64,000 bases of DNA from the NCBI RefSeq assembly GCF_016714285.1, contig NZ_JADJNN010000003.1, forward strand, positions 310,001 through 374,000. The letters are read 5' to 3'. The notes under the pieces are model-generated. The model saw nothing but the letters and a program-made list of their open reading frames with translations. It did no database searches and was not told the DNA's origin. This DNA is from Nannocystis sp. GTDB lineage: Bacteria > Myxococcota_A > Polyangia > Nannocystales > Nannocystaceae. The position numbers and the translations under genes were made by a program. Positions within the stretch are counted from its first letter, which is position 1; every line of letters begins with the position of its first letter. This document shows, piece after piece, positions 28,263 to 36,999 of this stretch.

Positions 28263-29036
28263 ATGGAAGCCAGGATCTTGATCGTGGACGATGACCCGTG
28301 GACCCCGGAGGTGGTGAGCTCCGCGTTGCGCGATGGGGACTACGTCTTCTCGACGGCGCGCGACGGCTGTGTGGCGCTGGCCAAGGCGCTGCGCGAGCCG
28401 CCGCAGCTGGTGATCTCGGGCGTACGCATGCCAGGGATGAGCGGGTGGCGGCTGGTCCGCAAGCTGCGTGCGCACCGACGCCTCTCGGCGACGCCGTTCA
28501 TCTTCCTCACGGACATGACCCACGCGGCGAGCCGTCGTCACGGCTTTCGCGTCGGCGCCGACGACTATCTGGGCAAGCCCTGCGACCCGCGCGAGCTGGC
28601 GCTCCGGGTGGCGAACGCGCTGCGGCGCAGCCGTTCGCGCGGCGCTCCGGGCCCCGTGGAGGCGCGGGGCTTCTCGGGGGCGATCGAGGACATCAGCCTG
28701 GCGTCGCTGCTGGTGCTGCTGGAGATGGAGCACAAGACCGGGATGCTGGTGCTCAGCCGCCGCGGCTCGCGTGAGCGCTGCCGGCTGTTCCTGCGCGAGG
28801 GGCACATCGTGGCGGCCTTCCTCGACGGCGACCCGAGTCGGGTCCACCGCGAGCTGCTCTACGCGATCGTGGGGTGGTCGGCTGGGGTGTTCGAGTTCAA
28901 GTCGCTGCCGGTCGAGATGCGCGACGAGGTGGGCTCCAGCACCACGCACCTGTTGATGGAGGCGATGCGGCGCAGCGACGAGGAGGGCCGCCTCGACGAG
29001 GTGGACGTGTGCGCGAGCTCGGGCGAGTTCATGTGA
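28263..29036 (+). CDS. Receiver-like plus PATAN (DUF4388) protein, acceptor Asp missing
   Basis: 257 residues from ATG 28263, preceded by GGAGGAGGG-type ribosome site. Residues 1-120 are a CheY-like receiver: acidic pocket V-D-D-D-P, and Lys in Y-L-G-K-P. The phosphoacceptor position, expected in L-x-x-x-D-x-x-M-P, reads L-V-I-S-G-V-R-M-P, so Asp is replaced by Gly. The conserved Thr is T in F-L-T-D. Residues of about 135-240 are a PATAN/DUF4388 domain (F-S-G-A-I-E-D-I-S-L, G-M-L-V-L-S-R-R, G-H-I-V-A-A-F-L-D-G). Likely a signalling adaptor not controlled by aspartate phosphorylation. The same architecture recurs at 50.1-51.4 kb. Confidence 0.85.
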   Translation: MEARILIVDDDPWTPEVVSSALRDGDYVFSTARDGCVALAKALREPPQLVISGVRMPGMSGWRLVRKLRAHRRLSATPFIFLTDMTHAASRRHGFRVGADDYLGKPCDPRELALRVANALRRSRSRGAPGPVEARGFSGAIEDISLASLLVLLEMEHKTGMLVLSRRGSRERCRLFLREGHIVAAFLDGDPSRVHRELLYAIVGWSAGVFEFKSLPVEMRDEVGSSTTHLLMEAMRRSDEEGRLDEVDVCASSGEFM

Positions 29037-29058
29037 GGGCCGCGCCGGCACGCGGCCC
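29037..29058 (+). terminator. Hairpin directly after the receiver-PATAN stop
   Basis: Stem gggccgcg / cgcggccc (29037-29044 and 29051-29058), six-base loop, starting at the base after TGA. No T-tract follows, so Rho-independent action is uncertain. Confidence 0.5.
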
Positions 29059-29187
29059 TGGGCCTGCGGCGGCACGCTCACCGGCAGCCCTGCGGCGGCG
29101 GCACGCCGGCCCCGGCCCCGGGCCCGGGCCCGGGCTCGATCGGCCAGTGGACAGTCGGTCGACGATGGGCCTAAGGTGTCTGGAGGT

Positions 29188-29646
29188 ATGCGGGCGATCT
29201 TCCAGTTCCTCGTCTGTTTCGTCGCGGCCGGCAACGGTCTCGCCGTCGGCGCCTGCACTTCCGAGACCGGGAGCATGCCGGTCCTCGAGCCCTACTTCGA
29301 GGCTCGCGACGCGCGAACGTCCACGTTCTGCGGCTGTTTTCACGAGCTGGTCGGCTCCGGCGACCCGGTTGCCTGCGAGGAGGCGCAGGCGCTGACGGGC
29401 GCGCAGAAGGGCTGCATTGGCGGCATCTTCGACGATCATCCTGCGGACCAATACACCTACTATAGCGCCCCGCTCGAGTGCCTGGCTGCGGTCGAGTCCG
29501 ACTATGCCGCTTGCCTGCACCCGCTGGGGTGCGAAGACTTCGACGGGCTTGACGTCTGCGTCAAGGCGTACAACGAGGCGGTGCTCGACTGCCCGCGCCT
29601 GAGCGAGCACGACACGGAGGACTTCGAGCAGTGCATGCTTCTCTGA
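29188..29646 (+). CDS. Cys-rich exported protein of unknown function
   Basis: About 152 residues. The ATG at 29188 is preceded by GGAGG only one base away; GTG 29176 is the alternative. The hydrophobic head (F-Q-F-L-V-C-F-V-A-A-G-N-G-L-A-V-G-A-C) suggests a signal peptide and possibly a lipobox. At least ten Cys follow, in C-G-C-F-H-E-L, C-L-A-A-V, A-C-L-H-P-L-G-C, suggesting a disulfide-rich helical fold. It overlaps the start of the beta-lactamase-fold gene by 16 nt, so the pair is probably translated together. Not recognised as a known family. Confidence 0.65.
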   Translation: MRAIFQFLVCFVAAGNGLAVGACTSETGSMPVLEPYFEARDARTSTFCGCFHELVGSGDPVACEEAQALTGAQKGCIGGIFDDHPADQYTYYSAPLECLAAVESDYAACLHPLGCEDFDGLDVCVKAYNEAVLDCPRLSEHDTEDFEQCMLL

Positions 29647-32177
29647 GGCCGCGGGCGCGGCGACTGTTGTTATTGGCGGCCGCGATGGTCGCTGGCTGCG
29701 GTCAGCCCGAGGCCGAGGTGCTGCTGCGCGCGCCCGTGGATCACGCCGAGGACGTCGCGGAGGACATCCCGATGACCGGCGAGGCCAGCCCCTTGTTCGC
29801 CGAGCTCGATGTGGCCATGCGCCAGTTCGTCAAGTGGCGCTGCGTCGGCGCCAGCGCGCTGGCCGTCTCGTACAAGGGGCGCCGGATCTACAAGCGCGGG
29901 TTCGGGCGAATGCACGGACGTGCCAGTGAGGCGCCCTATCCCGGGTGCGGCGACGACAGCCAGGACCCCTACGATCCTGACGCGGCGTTGGTCCAGCCCG
30001 ATACACCGATGTTCCTCGGCAGCAACTCCAAGCCGGTCGCCGCCGCGGTGCTCCGCTGGTTGCTCGACGAGCGGGTCGCCGCGCACCCGGAGCTGCTGCC
30101 GCCGCCGTGCGAGGGCGAGCTGTGCAGCTGCGCCGAGCCGCCCTGCGAGCCGACCTCCGCCGACCTCCGCCTCCTCGATCCGGCCAACGATCTGCTCCCC
30201 GCCGGGCTCGCCGACATCTACCGCGGGGATGTGCCGCTCCCGTTCCCGCTGGTCGACGAGCCCTGCACGCACGGGCACGACCCGGGCTTCGCGGACCCGC
30301 GCTGGCGGGACCTCACGGTCACCAACCTGTTCTCGCACCAGGCCGGGCTGGGCCGGGGCGGGGTCGTCTATGTCGACAACGTCGAGGGCGCCCCGTACTT
30401 CGCCGAGATGCGCGGCTACGCGGACGGTGACGAGGCGGCGTGGATCGCCGAGGATGCGTCGGTGCGGGCGGCCAACTCCGCGCTCGGTCCGGCGATCGAC
30501 GCGGCCGCCGAGTGGCTCGGCGCGCGCGAGGGCGACGACCCCGTATATTTCGTCAATCGCTACAACATCCTCGCGGGTGAGGAGCCGATCGAGGAGACGC
30601 TCAAGCTCAACGCCGGGGCTTGCATGGAATATACGCCGGGGGCCGCCGGGGTCTACACCGACGACGACGGGCTCTACGACCCGCTCGGGCAGAGCGGAGA
30701 ATATTCGAATCACGGGTATTCCATCGTCGGGCGGATCATCGATCACATCTACGCGGCGCGCAGCGGCGGCCGGTATCACGCGGCATACGGCCAGCCGCAG
30801 AGCCACTGGCACAGCGCCCTCGCCGAGTTCTTCGCCGAGAAGCTGGACATCCACGAGGGCGTCGAGTCGCCCGAGGGTATCTTCGCGTTTCAAGGCGATT
30901 ACAAGCACCTTGAGACGCTCGGCCACCCGGTACCGCGGATCTGGGACAAGAAGAGCTATGAACCCGAGGCTTATGAGGTCAAGCGGCCGTTCTGCGTGTG
31001 GCGCGGCGATAGCTGCGACTTCGGCCCCTGGCGCCGTCGCCGCGACGCCGACACCAGGCTTCGCCCAAATATGGACTTTCAACTGCTCGACGACGAGCTC
31101 GGCTTTGCGATGGCTCCTCGGTGGTCGGCCGACCGAGCGCAGCTCGGCCACGCGCCGGGTGGGCTCGTCGTCGAGATGCCCGTCTACCTCGAGTTTGCCC
31201 GCAAATACTACATCTCCGGCCGATCGACGCGCCTCGACAATGGCAACGGGAAGGAGCGCGTCGGGCCGCTCGCGGGGGTGAGTGGCGGGCACGCTGGGGC
31301 GCTCGACGGGGCTCGCGCCTTTGTCTCGCAGCTGGTCGCCCAGACCGGGATGAACGCCCTCCCGCCGCTGGTCGGCGGCCACATGGTCGACGACTTCGAT
31401 CACCTCCAGTCGGTGCGGTTGGACATCCCGGGCAACGTCGATTTCTCCGTCGCGGTCAATCAGAATGGGGACCCTCGCTGTACGGACGTCGTCGCCGAGG
31501 GCTGCGGCGATGAGTACTCGATGCTGCGGAAGTTCGTCCTCTTCGGGCTCTCGCGGGTCGACTGGAGCGCCGTCGATGCGCTGCTCGCCGAGCAGCGCGA
31601 CCAGGTCGTCGGTATGGCGTTGCGCGACGGTTTCACCCATTTCTGGTTCGCCGACGATCACCACGTCGTCTGGAATGGCCTGCCAGGCAGCTTCCCCGGG
31701 CGCGCGCAGGACGATCCGGGCACGGTGATCGCCAGCCCGCTCGCGGGCCCCTACGCGCTGCCGTCGACGCGGATCGGCCCCGATGTGCTCGGCGTGGCGA
31801 TGGCCCCCGACGGCGAGGTCTTCGCCTGGTACAACGACGGCCGCTACAGCGCCGGCGATGTCCGCGACCTCTCGGCCAGCGCCGCGCCGTTGCGCTTCAC
31901 GTGCGCGGAGGGTCAGACGCCGATGGACATCGTCGCGGTCGCCATCGCCAGCTACGGGGTCGTCTATACCTGGTACGCCGACGGGACCTGGAGCTCCGGG
32001 ACCGCGAGCGACCTGGCCGCGGCGGGCAGCGGCAGCTACAGCCTCCCGCCGGGCTACGAGCCGGGCGACATCGAGGCGATCGCGTTCGAGCCCGCGCTTC
32101 CGGACCGGGTGTGGACGCGGTTTGGCGACGGAACGATCCGCATCGGCACGGTCCTGCAGCCCGGCACCCCGGGCTAA
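29631..32177 (+). CDS. Beta-lactamase-fold serine hydrolase lipoprotein
   Basis: 848 residues from ATG 29631. Lipobox A-M-V-A-G-C. The N-terminal half has the class C beta-lactamase/DD-peptidase order: catalytic S-x-x-K in L-G-S-N-S-K-P-V, Y-S-N motif in G-E-Y-S-N-H-G-Y, and G-L-G-R-G-G-V-V-Y; the third K/H-S/T-G box is most likely H-A-P-G-G-L or the later G-G-H-A-G-A. Cys-rich insertions (C-E-G-E-L-C-S-C-A-E-P-P-C) split the fold and explain the unusual length. The last 150 residues hold repeats of the type A-x-A-P-D-G-x-V-x-x-W-Y-x-D-G, a small beta-propeller-like tail. Peptidase, esterase or penicillin-binding activity on the cell surface is likely. Overlap with the preceding gene suggests a functional pair. 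Confidence 0.82.
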   Translation: MHASLRPRARRLLLLAAAMVAGCGQPEAEVLLRAPVDHAEDVAEDIPMTGEASPLFAELDVAMRQFVKWRCVGASALAVSYKGRRIYKRGFGRMHGRASEAPYPGCGDDSQDPYDPDAALVQPDTPMFLGSNSKPVAAAVLRWLLDERVAAHPELLPPPCEGELCSCAEPPCEPTSADLRLLDPANDLLPAGLADIYRGDVPLPFPLVDEPCTHGHDPGFADPRWRDLTVTNLFSHQAGLGRGGVVYVDNVEGAPYFAEMRGYADGDEAAWIAEDASVRAANSALGPAIDAAAEWLGAREGDDPVYFVNRYNILAGEEPIEETLKLNAGACMEYTPGAAGVYTDDDGLYDPLGQSGEYSNHGYSIVGRIIDHIYAARSGGRYHAAYGQPQSHWHSALAEFFAEKLDIHEGVESPEGIFAFQGDYKHLETLGHPVPRIWDKKSYEPEAYEVKRPFCVWRGDSCDFGPWRRRRDADTRLRPNMDFQLLDDELGFAMAPRWSADRAQLGHAPGGLVVEMPVYLEFARKYYISGRSTRLDNGNGKERVGPLAGVSGGHAGALDGARAFVSQLVAQTGMNALPPLVGGHMVDDFDHLQSVRLDIPGNVDFSVAVNQNGDPRCTDVVAEGCGDEYSMLRKFVLFGLSRVDWSAVDALLAEQRDQVVGMALRDGFTHFWFADDHHVVWNGLPGSFPGRAQDDPGTVIASPLAGPYALPSTRIGPDVLGVAMAPDGEVFAWYNDGRYSAGDVRDLSASAAPLRFTCAEGQTPMDIVAVAIASYGVVYTWYADGTWSSGTASDLAAAGSGSYSLPPGYEPGDIEAIAFEPALPDRVWTRFGDGTIRIGTVLQPGTPG
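32158..32175 (+). terminator. Hairpin overlapping a stop codon
   Basis: Stem agcccgg / ccgggct, loop cacc, ending in the first base of TAA at 32175-32177. No T-tract. It could end the upstream transcript before the 245-bp gap. Confidence 0.35.
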
Positions 32178-32422
32178 GATCATACATCGTGATCGCGCCT
32201 GGCAGGCCCGGGCTCCCCGGCGTCGCCCACGCAATCGGCGCCTGCAAGGCTTGCGGCGGCGACGCAGCCGTTCCCCGGTGGCCGCTGGTGCGGGTTGCGG
32301 GTGCGTCGATTCCCCGGGGTGCTGCTTCCGGTGCACATTGCGTGCGCAGGTTGTCGACGTTTCCAGGAATGTTCGCTTGCCTGACGCATTGTTAGTATCC
32401 CGCCGATTTGTCAGGAGTCATC

Positions 32423-33538
32423 ATGACCGCACGTATTTCCTTGCTCCTGCTCATCGTCGCCGGCTGTGGTGGTTCGCCGAAGGCCGATACCGATGGCTCG
32501 GACACCTCGCAGAGCGCCGGCACCTCGCAGGCCACGAGCGGGTCGGGCCTCGCGTCGACCAGCGACGCGGAGAGCTCCTCCGAGGCTGCCACCACGTCGA
32601 CGGGCGGGGGCGAGGCGAGCGACTCGCTGAATGAGGTCCAATCTGGCAGCCACAGCGACTCGCAATCCGCGACCGGCCCGGCGGAGGACACCGGCGAGGT
32701 CGCCACGTCGAGCACCGGCGACGGGAGCACGAGCGGGAGCACGAGCGGGAGCACGAGCGGGAGCACGAGCACGACCGGCGAGACGACGACCGGTGACACG
32801 ACGACCGGTGACACGACGACCGGCGAATGCATGGCCCAGATGGGCCCCGCGCCGGTCGAGCTCGGCTCCGCCAACGACCTCGCGGCGCCCGGCGCCTACG
32901 TCCTTCTGGCCAAGGCGGCGATCACGAATGTGCCCGGGTCGGCGATCTCGGGCGGGCACGTCGGCGTGAGCCCGGCGGCCTCGACCTCGATGACGGGCTT
33001 CGCTCTGGTGCTCGACCCCTCGGGCGTGTTTGCGACCTCGCCCGCGGTCGTCGCCCCGTGGAAGGTCTACGCCGCGAACTATGTGGTGCCCACGCCCGGC
33101 AACCTGACGGTCGCCGTCCTCGGCATGCAGGCCGCGTACATCGATGCCGCCGGCCGGGTGCCCACGGACTTCCTCAACCTCGCGAGCGGCAACCTCGGCG
33201 GATTGACCCTCGAGCCGGGTATCTACACCTGGGGCAGCACGGTGCTCATCCCGGACGATGTCACGCTCGAGGGCTGCCCTGACGACGTGTGGATCTTGCA
33301 GATCTCCAACGACCTCGATGTCAGCACCGGCAAGAGCGTGCTGCTCAAGGGCGGCGCGCAGGCCAAGAACGTGTTCTGGCAGGTCGCCGGTCAGGCGACG
33401 ATTCACGTCAATGCGCACTTTGAGGGGATCATCCTGTCCAAGACGGGCATCACCTTCCAGACCGACGCCACGCTGCACGGCCGCGCGCTGGCCCAGACGA
33501 TGGTCGCCCTCGACATGAACGCGGTGACGGCCCCCTGA
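32423..33538 (+). CDS. Ice-binding-like (DUF3494) lipoprotein
   Basis: 371 residues from ATG 32423, inside a TCAGGAG-rich leader. Signal L-L-L-L-I-V-A-G-C, then a long linker (to about residue 135) with repeated S-T-S-G and T-T-T-G-D units. The rest is a DUF3494 domain: V-E-L-G-S-A-N-D, A-I-T-N-V-P-G-S-A-I-S-G, H-V-G-V-S-P, A-Y-I-D-A-A-G-R-x-P-T, G-G-L-T-L-E-P-G-I-Y, V-F-W-Q-V-A-G-Q-A, and H-G-R-A-L-A-Q. The family fold is a beta-solenoid known from ice-binding proteins and also used as an adhesive domain. In a non-polar organism adhesion is likelier than ice binding; that is inference. Confidence 0.9.
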   Translation: MTARISLLLLIVAGCGGSPKADTDGSDTSQSAGTSQATSGSGLASTSDAESSSEAATTSTGGGEASDSLNEVQSGSHSDSQSATGPAEDTGEVATSSTGDGSTSGSTSGSTSGSTSTTGETTTGDTTTGDTTTGECMAQMGPAPVELGSANDLAAPGAYVLLAKAAITNVPGSAISGGHVGVSPAASTSMTGFALVLDPSGVFATSPAVVAPWKVYAANYVVPTPGNLTVAVLGMQAAYIDAAGRVPTDFLNLASGNLGGLTLEPGIYTWGSTVLIPDDVTLEGCPDDVWILQISNDLDVSTGKSVLLKGGAQAKNVFWQVAGQATIHVNAHFEGIILSKTGITFQTDATLHGRALAQTMVALDMNAVTAP

Positions 33539-33586
33539 TCGGCAGCAATGTGGGGCAGGGGCGCGCAGGGGCGCCGGCTCGCCGGC

Positions 33587-34687
33587 TCAGGCGGCGAGCT
33601 GGCGGGCGAGCAAGGGCTCGATGCCCTCGCCGCTGAGGAAGGCGCGGGCGAATGTGCGGACTTCATCGGCGGTATATTCGAGGATGCCGGCGTCGCGGAG
33701 GGCGGTGATGCGTCGGTACTCGCGCCACGACACCTGGCCGTCGAGGATGAAGCCGAGGACCAGCAAAAGGACGCAGACGCGGCGCAGCTCGGGGTCGGCG
33801 GCGCGCAGGCGGTCGAGGTAATCCGGGGGCAGCGAGGGGGCGGCGGTGACGGTGATGGCGTAGCGCTCGACCAGGGTCTTGGTGAGGAGATAGTGGTTCT
33901 GATGGAAGTCGCGCTTGCTGACGGCGATGAACTGGCAGGTGGCGTAGAGCAGCTCGCGGGGGTCGTGGCCGGCGAACCGGGCGGGCAGGCGGCGGGCGAG
34001 GTGCTCGAGCAGGCGCTGGCCCATGATGATGACCCGGGCCTCGCGCAGGACCACGTGGGTGCTGTAGGCGTTGATCGCCATGTAGATCGGCATGCCGATG
34101 AAATCGAGGACCTCGCGGACGGCGAGGCGGCCGAGCAGGCGCTGGACCAGGTAGCGCAGTAGCTTGCTGCCGAGGAAGCCCTTGAGGCGCAGGACCAGGT
34201 TGAAGACGAAGAGGACCCCGCGGTTCATGCCGAGGAAGGGGTCGATGCCGTAGCGGAGCAGGCCGCGGTGCTCGTCCTCGATGCCGATGCCGACGATCTC
34301 CGCGGCCAGCAGGTGCTTGTTGTGCGGGCCCATCAGGCCGGTGGCGACCGCGATCTCGTGCACACCCCAGAGGTTGAGGAGCACGAGCGCGTAGATCTCG
34401 ACGACCATCAGGAAGACGCCCCACAGCAGCTCGGCCCAGGGCAGGACGATCGCGCCGACGAGCGGGAGGCTGACGGGCGCGGCCGGGAAGAGCTGGGGGA
34501 GGAGGTATACGGGCAGGAAGTAGGCGAGGAAGCCGGCGACGCTGAGGCCCGCGGACATCGCCAGCGCCTGGCGGTGGCGCCGGCGGATGAAGCGGACCTC
34601 GGCCGGGTTCAGGATGTGCAGCTCGCCGTCGTTGGCGAGCGGGCGCACCGGCAGGCGGGCGAAGAAGCGGTGATACAGGCGCTGCAT
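33587..34687 (-). CDS. Membrane protein of unknown function
   Basis: About 366 residues from ATG 34687 (M-Q-R-L-Y-H-R-F-F). The N-terminal third has two or three membrane spans (A-G-F-L-A-Y-F-L-P-V-Y; L-V-G-A-I-V-L-P-W-A-E; W-G-V-F-L-M-V-V-E-I-Y-A-L) followed by L-W-G-V-H-E-I-A. The remainder is cytoplasmic, rich in Leu/Arg helices with F-L-S-G-E-G-I near the end. I do not recognise the family with confidence; it resembles conserved membrane proteins with a long helical tail. It lies just 10 nt downstream of the 34.7-kb lipoprotein gene on the same strand. Confidence 0.75.
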   Translation of the reverse strand: MQRLYHRFFARLPVRPLANDGELHILNPAEVRFIRRRHRQALAMSAGLSVAGFLAYFLPVYLLPQLFPAAPVSLPLVGAIVLPWAELLWGVFLMVVEIYALVLLNLWGVHEIAVATGLMGPHNKHLLAAEIVGIGIEDEHRGLLRYGIDPFLGMNRGVLFVFNLVLRLKGFLGSKLLRYLVQRLLGRLAVREVLDFIGMPIYMAINAYSTHVVLREARVIIMGQRLLEHLARRLPARFAGHDPRELLYATCQFIAVSKRDFHQNHYLLTKTLVERYAITVTAAPSLPPDYLDRLRAADPELRRVCVLLLVLGFILDGQVSWREYRRITALRDAGILEYTADEVRTFARAFLSGEGIEPLLARQLAA

Positions 34688-34697
34688 GGCGAGGGCC

Positions 34698-35570
34698 TTA
34701 CGGGACCTCGGCGATCGTCGCGTCGATGCACCACTGGGTCTTGGTCGAGCTGTTGACGGTCGTGAGGTCCGTGAAGGTGTTGATGTTACAGCCCGGCGGG
34801 CCCTTGATGCCGACGAAGGTCTGGCCGGCGGGGGCCAGGACATCATCGACGGCGATGCCGAGCTCCGGGCCGAACTGCTGGCCGGAATGTACGCTGATAC
34901 AGAAGCGCTGGACGTTGACGACGACCGGCGGATCGATCGGGAAGCTCTTGTAGCCGGTGCTGTCGATGACGCCGATGTTGACCGACTGGAACGGGGCCAT
35001 CACGGGGTGGGAGGTGTTGTTGTCGTATTCGTGGAAGTCGAGCGTCGCGGACGGGCCGCCCTTGGTGCCGAACACCGCGAAGCCCACCCGACTGACCGTG
35101 AAGGGCGGAGCGATGGGCGAGGCGAAGCACTCGGCGTCCCAGTTCTCGGCGCTGCTGGGGTTGTTGATGTCGTCGCCGAAGACGCACCAGAAGGGGAAGT
35201 CGCACTGCGCGAGGTCGGGGTAGTGCTTCAGCTCGTGGGTCATCGGCTCCGGCGCGCCGGTGGTGGCGGTGGTGGTCGAGATGTCGCCGGTGCCCGTGGT
35301 GGTCAGCGGAGCGGTGCTGCTGCCGTCGCTGGCGCTGGCGTCGGCGTTGCTGACCGCGCCCGAGCTGGCGTCGGCGGAGCCGGCCGAGGTCGAGGTGGTG
35401 GGGGTGGCGGTCGTTGCTGCGGCGCTCGTCGCGGTGGTCGTCACGGCGCTCGTCGTCGACGTCGCGCTCGCGGAGCCCTGGTCGCCGTTCGAGTCGAACG
35501 CGGGGTTGTCGCGGACGCACGCGGTCGCGGCGAGGCTGGTAGCGAGGACGAAGCGCAGGGGACGATGCAC
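34698..35570 (-). CDS. Lipoprotein with Thr/Ala linker and beta-rich domain
   Basis: 290 residues. GTG at 35570 starts a signal ending S-L-A-A-T-A-C; a long Thr/Ala/Ser linker reaches about residue 105. The globular part (about 180 residues) starts H-Y-P-D-L-A-Q-C-D-F-P and includes W-D-A-E-C-F, Y-D-N-N-T-S-H-P and R-F-C-I-S-V-H-S-G-Q-Q-F, with four Cys and beta-sandwich character. No named family recognised. A frame upstream to 35654 lacks signal character. Gap to the 35.8-kb gene on the other strand is 211 bp and probably contains both promoters. Confidence 0.7.
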   Translation of the reverse strand: MHRPLRFVLATSLAATACVRDNPAFDSNGDQGSASATSTTSAVTTTATSAAATTATPTTSTSAGSADASSGAVSNADASASDGSSTAPLTTTGTGDISTTTATTGAPEPMTHELKHYPDLAQCDFPFWCVFGDDINNPSSAENWDAECFASPIAPPFTVSRVGFAVFGTKGGPSATLDFHEYDNNTSHPVMAPFQSVNIGVIDSTGYKSFPIDPPVVVNVQRFCISVHSGQQFGPELGIAVDDVLAPAGQTFVGIKGPPGCNINTFTDLTTVNSSTKTQWCIDATIAEVP

Positions 35571-35781
35571 GGGTCGGAGGCTATCACGGGGCCCGCGGAG
35601 CCCGCGGAGGGACGGTGAACCACTCGCGCGAGCGCGATAATGCTCTACCCGCACATCGCTGCTGAAACCCCGCTCGATCGCTGACGCGACGCGATCGTGA
35701 TCTCACCTTGGCGGTCCGGCGATCGGCGGGGGCCCGGTCTGCGGCTGTTGCGGCGATTGCGGGGCGGGCGGGACTGCGGGC

Positions 35782-36870
35782 ATGATGGCCGCCGATGTCG
35801 TCGCGCTGCCCTGTCCCGAACCGCCGGTGCCGCCAAGCGAGGCGCGCGAGCTGACCATGGTGCAGCTCGGCTTCGCGGTCCGCCTGCTGTATTTCCTGCT
35901 CGCGCCGTTCACGATCCTGTCGGCCGGCGACGTCGTGCCGATGACGGGGGTGTGGATCAATATCGTCGTGCTGGTCGGTGGGTTCATCGCGGTCGAGCTG
36001 CTGCGCGGCGCGACCGGGCGCCACCCGCTGATCGCCCGTCTGCTTGCGCGGCAGCTGCGCTACGCCGAATACTATCGGGCCCATCCACCGCGGCCCTTCG
36101 TATATTACATGTTTTATCTGCTGCTCTTCCCGTACTGGCTGATCAACCGGCGGGCGCGGGAGGAGTTCGGGCTGTACCGCGGGTTTACGATCTTCGGGGT
36201 CGTGCTGCTGGTCGTGTTCGGGGTGGTCGACTATTTCTTGTTGTGGTGGCCGGAGATCGGCGTCGGCAAATTTGTCGCCAGCATGCTGGCGACCCTGGTG
36301 TTGCAGGTCGGGCTGCTCATCACCTTGTTGATGCCGCTGGCGGTGACGATCGTCGGCTTTCAGCTGGCCGGGCGCTCGCGGGCGGTGTGGACCATGCTGG
36401 GCGCGGCGGCGCTGTCGGTGGGGCTGGTGTATCTCGGGCGGAGCGCGCGGGTCGGCGAGCTGACCCCGATCGAGGTCGCCGCGCGGGCCCGCCTGCGCAG
36501 CGAGGCCGCCCCGGACCGGGCCCAGGCGGCGCAGGATGCTGCCCTCCGCGGGGTCTGGGACGAATTGCGCGGGGGCACGGCGACGGTCGACGGTGACGGC
36601 TGGGTCGGCGGGGACACGCTGGTGCGGGCGCACACCGCCTTGACCGGGTTCTATCACCCGGACGAGGCGGCGGCGTTCAGCGTGCACGTGTGGCCGGTGG
36701 ACCAGCCCGTGTTCGCGCTGCTGCAGTGCCACCAGGCCAATCACCCGCCGCCGTGGCGGGTCATGGCCGCGGACGGGCGTATCGTCGGCGATCAGGCGGC
36801 GATTCCGGCGGAGTTATACAATGTGCAGCCGACCCGCAATCGTCGGCGGATCCATTCGGCGGTGCGGTGA
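35782..36870 (+). CDS. Polytopic membrane protein with C-terminal soluble domain
   Basis: 362 residues from ATG 35782 (the following Met and Met at 26 are alternatives). Six or so membrane spans between residues 30 and 215: L-L-Y-F-L-L-A-P-F, I-N-I-V-V-L-V-G-G-F, Y-M-F-Y-L-L-L-F-P-Y, V-V-L-L-V-V-F-G-V-V, V-G-L-L-I-T-L-L, L-G-A-A-A-L-S-V-G-L. A soluble domain of about 120 residues follows (V-W-D-E-L-R-G-G-T-A-T-V, H-V-W-P-V-D-Q-P-V-F-A). No family recognised. Unknown role. Confidence 0.75.
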   Translation: MMAADVVALPCPEPPVPPSEARELTMVQLGFAVRLLYFLLAPFTILSAGDVVPMTGVWINIVVLVGGFIAVELLRGATGRHPLIARLLARQLRYAEYYRAHPPRPFVYYMFYLLLFPYWLINRRAREEFGLYRGFTIFGVVLLVVFGVVDYFLLWWPEIGVGKFVASMLATLVLQVGLLITLLMPLAVTIVGFQLAGRSRAVWTMLGAAALSVGLVYLGRSARVGELTPIEVAARARLRSEAAPDRAQAAQDAALRGVWDELRGGTATVDGDGWVGGDTLVRAHTALTGFYHPDEAAAFSVHVWPVDQPVFALLQCHQANHPPPWRVMAADGRIVGDQAAIPAELYNVQPTRNRRRIHSAVR

Positions 36871-36926
36871 AGGGGCGGGCATGGTGGAGCGTTCATTTGA
36901 TGTTGTGACGCCGACGTTCATGTGGT

Positions 36927-36942
36927 TGGTCGTTGCCGACCA
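36927..36942. terminator. Weak hairpin between convergent genes
   Basis: Stem tggtcg / cgacca with ttgc loop. It lies between the membrane-protein stop (36870) and the SDR stop (37000), in a locally AT-richer stretch. Low confidence. Confidence 0.3.
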
Positions 36943-36999
36943 CGATTCATCAATATGAAATAGGATGACGCAAGCCTCGCAGCCCGGTCACCACCCCAC

